The notes beneath the pieces were generated by a model, which saw nothing but the letters and a program-made list of their open reading frames with translations, did no database searches and was not told the DNA's origin. DNA of 6,095 bases from an uncultured Bacteroidota bacterium (GTDB taxonomy: Bacteria; Bacteroidota; Bacteroidia; Chitinophagales; Chitinophagaceae), in assembly GCA_903835145.1 (NCBI GenBank), contig CAILMA010000466.1, positions 1 to 6,095 on the forward strand. The letters are read 5' to 3'. Below are positions 4,396-6,095 of the stretch, in pieces. The translations under genes and the position numbers were made by a program. Within the stretch, counting starts at the first letter, position 1. Every line of letters begins with the position of its first letter.

Positions 4396-6095
4396 TTGGA
4401 AGAAAATCAAACAAACATTTCTGAAACCGCCGGAACATCACAGGATGAGTCCGTACAAACGACTGCGGCTACCTCAAACGAGGCTACAGCAGCAGCACAA
4501 GAACCAGTAACCGAGGTTGCACCTCAGGCAGAAGTAACTCCAGAAGTAGCTGTAGAAGCAACTTCGGAAGTAACTGCTGAAGCAACTCCGGAAGTAAGTG
4601 CAGCAAGCTTGACAGCTGAAGAAGAGCAGGCATTTGCCGCTCAGGAAGCTAACAATGTTCCTGAAACTTACGTTCGCCCATCAAGGCGTTATTATGAAGA
4701 AGCATCAACAACTTCTCATGATGATTTCGATTGGAGCGTAGACAAACGCAACGTTGCTACCTATGGTAAAGACGAGCGAGTAAAATGGGATAAAGTGTAT
4801 GATAACACTTTCAAATCGATCAATGAGAATGAATTGATGATGGGTACCATTGAAGGCCTCACTAAAACAGATGTTATCATCAACATCGGTTTTAAATCTG
4901 ATGGTCTTATTTCATTGAATGAATTCCGTGACACCCCGCATATCCAGATTGGCGATGCAGTGGAAGTAATGGTAGTAGAAAAAGAAGACAGGGAAGGCCA
5001 CCTTCATCTTAGCCGCAAACTGGCGAGGGCTGCAAGGTCATGGCAACAAATCGTTGACTTCTACAAAACCGGTGAGGTTGTTACAGGTACTATTACCTCT
5101 AAAACCAAGGGCGGTCTTATTGTGGATGTTCACGGTCTTGAAACGTTCCTGCCTGGTTCACAAATTGACGTGAAGCCTGTTACCGACTACGATCAGTATG
5201 TAGGTAAGACAATGGATTTCAAAGTTGTTAAAATCAACGAAACTATACGCAATGCGGTTGTTAGCCATAAAGCGCTTATCGAAAGCGATATTGAGCAACA
5301 GCGCAGTGTTATCATTGGTCAGCTTGAAAAAGGTCAGGTACTTGAAGGTACTGTTAAGAATGTTACCGATTTCGGTGCGTTCATTGACCTTGGCGGCGTA
5401 GATGGTCTTCTGTATATCACTGATATCAGCTGGGGCCGCGTAACTCACCCAAGTGAAGTACTTCACAACAGCCAGAAGCTGAATGTGGTAGTTCTTGACT
5501 TCGATGATGAGAAAAAACGCATTAGCCTTGGCTTGAAACAATTGACTCCTCACCCATGGGATAACCTTGCTGAAACAGTTACAGAAGGTGCGCGTGTTAA
5601 GGGTAAAGTTGTTAATATCGAAGACTACGGTGCATTCCTCGAAATTATGCCTGGCGTAGAAGGTCTTGTGCACGTTTCAGAAATCACCTGGTCATCACAG
5701 CCAATCAACGCTAAAGAATTCTTCAAATTAGGCGAAGAGCACGAAGCGGTGATTGTAACACTTGATAAAGACGAGCGCAAAATGAGTCTTTCTATCAAGC
5801 AGCTTACAGCTGATCCATGGGAAACCATTGAAGACCGCTTCCCACCAGACAGCCGTCATACAGGTGTTGTGAAAAACATCACTCCTTATGGTGTGTTCGT
5901 TGAGTTGGAAACTGGTATTGGCGGTATGATTCACATCAGCGACCTGAGCTGGATCAAACGTTACAACCACCCAAGTGAGTTTGTAAAAACCGGCGAAAAA
6001 ATTGACGTGATGATTCTTGGCATTGACAAGGAAAACCGCAAATTATCGCTTGGTCACAAACAGCTTGAAGAAGATCCTTGGAATGCATTTGAAAC
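4396..6095 (+). CDS. rpsA: 30S ribosomal protein S1 (bS1), 3' end beyond the window
   Basis: Ribosomal protein S1 binds mRNA on the small subunit and helps bring it to the decoding site. The frame is open for 566 codons to the window edge. A disordered acidic N-terminal region (1 to about 147) precedes five visible S1/OB domains: about 148-209 (MMGTIEGLTKTDVIINIGFKSDG), 228-292 (VVTGTITSKTKGGLIVDV), 316-382 (LEGTVKNVTDFGAFIDLGGV), 400-469 (VKGKVVNIEDYGAFLEI) and 488-555 (HTGVVKNITPYGVFVEL). Domains 3-5 carry the classic (D/P)(F/Y)G(A/V)F motif, and four domains end in the R-x-x-L-S-(R/L/I/H)-K type signature, for example RKMSLSIKQL. Bacterial S1 of this kind has six domains, so roughly 80-90 residues are probably missing. 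Translation starts at TTG (4396-4398, initiator Met) nine bases after AGGAGG; the first in-frame ATG is at 4837, inside S1 domain 1, and would remove the N-terminal region. The long N-terminal extension before domain 1 differs from E. coli S1 (557 residues in total). Confidence 0.97.
   Translation, partial: MEENQTNISETAGTSQDESVQTTAATSNEATAAAQEPVTEVAPQAEVTPEVAVEATSEVTAEATPEVSAASLTAEEEQAFAAQEANNVPETYVRPSRRYYEEASTTSHDDFDWSVDKRNVATYGKDERVKWDKVYDNTFKSINENELMMGTIEGLTKTDVIINIGFKSDGLISLNEFRDTPHIQIGDAVEVMVVEKEDREGHLHLSRKLARAARSWQQIVDFYKTGEVVTGTITSKTKGGLIVDVHGLETFLPGSQIDVKPVTDYDQYVGKTMDFKVVKINETIRNAVVSHKALIESDIEQQRSVIIGQLEKGQVLEGTVKNVTDFGAFIDLGGVDGLLYITDISWGRVTHPSEVLHNSQKLNVVVLDFDDEKKRISLGLKQLTPHPWDNLAETVTEGARVKGKVVNIEDYGAFLEIMPGVEGLVHVSEITWSSQPINAKEFFKLGEEHEAVIVTLDKDERKMSLSIKQLTADPWETIEDRFPPDSRHTGVVKNITPYGVFVELETGIGGMIHISDLSWIKRYNHPSEFVKTGEKIDVMILGIDKENRKLSLGHKQLEEDPWNAFE
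4531..4602 (+). repeat. three tandem 24-bp repeats in the rpsA N-terminal region
   Basis: Units at 4531-4554, 4555-4578 and 4579-4602 encode EVTPEVAV, EATSEVTA and EATPEVSA (residues 46-69). The second and third units agree at 21 of 24 bases (GAAGCAACTYCGGAAGTAA core), while the first differs from the second at about six positions. The pattern indicates in-frame duplication inside a low-complexity acidic linker. The number of units could vary between strains without harming the S1 domains. Confidence 0.75.

Noticed and set aside
5158..5673. A 171-codon open frame on the minus strand inside rpsA.
   Set aside because: It is antisense to well-conserved S1 domains, has no recognisable domain or start signal, and is expected as a shadow of a codon-biased gene.

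Overview
The window looks like chromosomal DNA of a Bacteroidota bacterium, probably near the Chitinophagaceae/Sphingobacteriia side (that finer placement is inference). The evidence is a type IX secretion (T9SS) C-terminal sorting signal on a large repeat protein, promoter boxes of the Bacteroidota TAnnTTTG type, and a ribosomal protein S1 of Bacteroidota style. Base composition is moderate, with AT-rich intergenic DNA.

Layout from left to right. 1-221 is non-coding: a weak terminator-like hairpin at 26-45, then a candidate promoter at 69-100. 222-869 (+) encodes a 215-residue Rossmann-fold protein of the F420-dependent NADP oxidoreductase-like family (COG2085 type), with an eroded dinucleotide-binding loop. 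870-974 separates two convergent genes and holds a strong 10-bp hairpin with T-tracts usable on both strands, plus a second 7-bp hairpin. 975-4031 (-) encodes a 1018-residue secreted protein: signal peptide, N-terminal beta-rich domain, nine Ig-like repeats (eight with a Cys pair) and a T9SS type A sorting domain. 4032-4395 is a divergent intergenic region with an exact TAnnTTTG box almost touching the start of the secreted-protein gene, a 21-bp dyad over its -33 box, and the rpsA promoter and Shine-Dalgarno sequence. 4396 to the right edge (+) is rpsA, ribosomal protein S1, cut by the window after 566 codons. It starts at TTG, so searches limited to ATG starts miss it.

The three genes do not form an operon and no shared pathway is evident: a putative oxidoreductase, a surface/secreted adhesin-like protein and a core translation protein. 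I see no CRISPR array, tRNA, rRNA, insertion sequence, phage gene or defence cassette. I found no convincing new multi-gene system. The points most worth a second look are the TTG start plus strong Shine-Dalgarno of rpsA in a phylum that mostly does not use such sites, the near-leaderless promoter with a dyad for the secreted protein, and the degenerate nucleotide-binding loop of the oxidoreductase-like protein.
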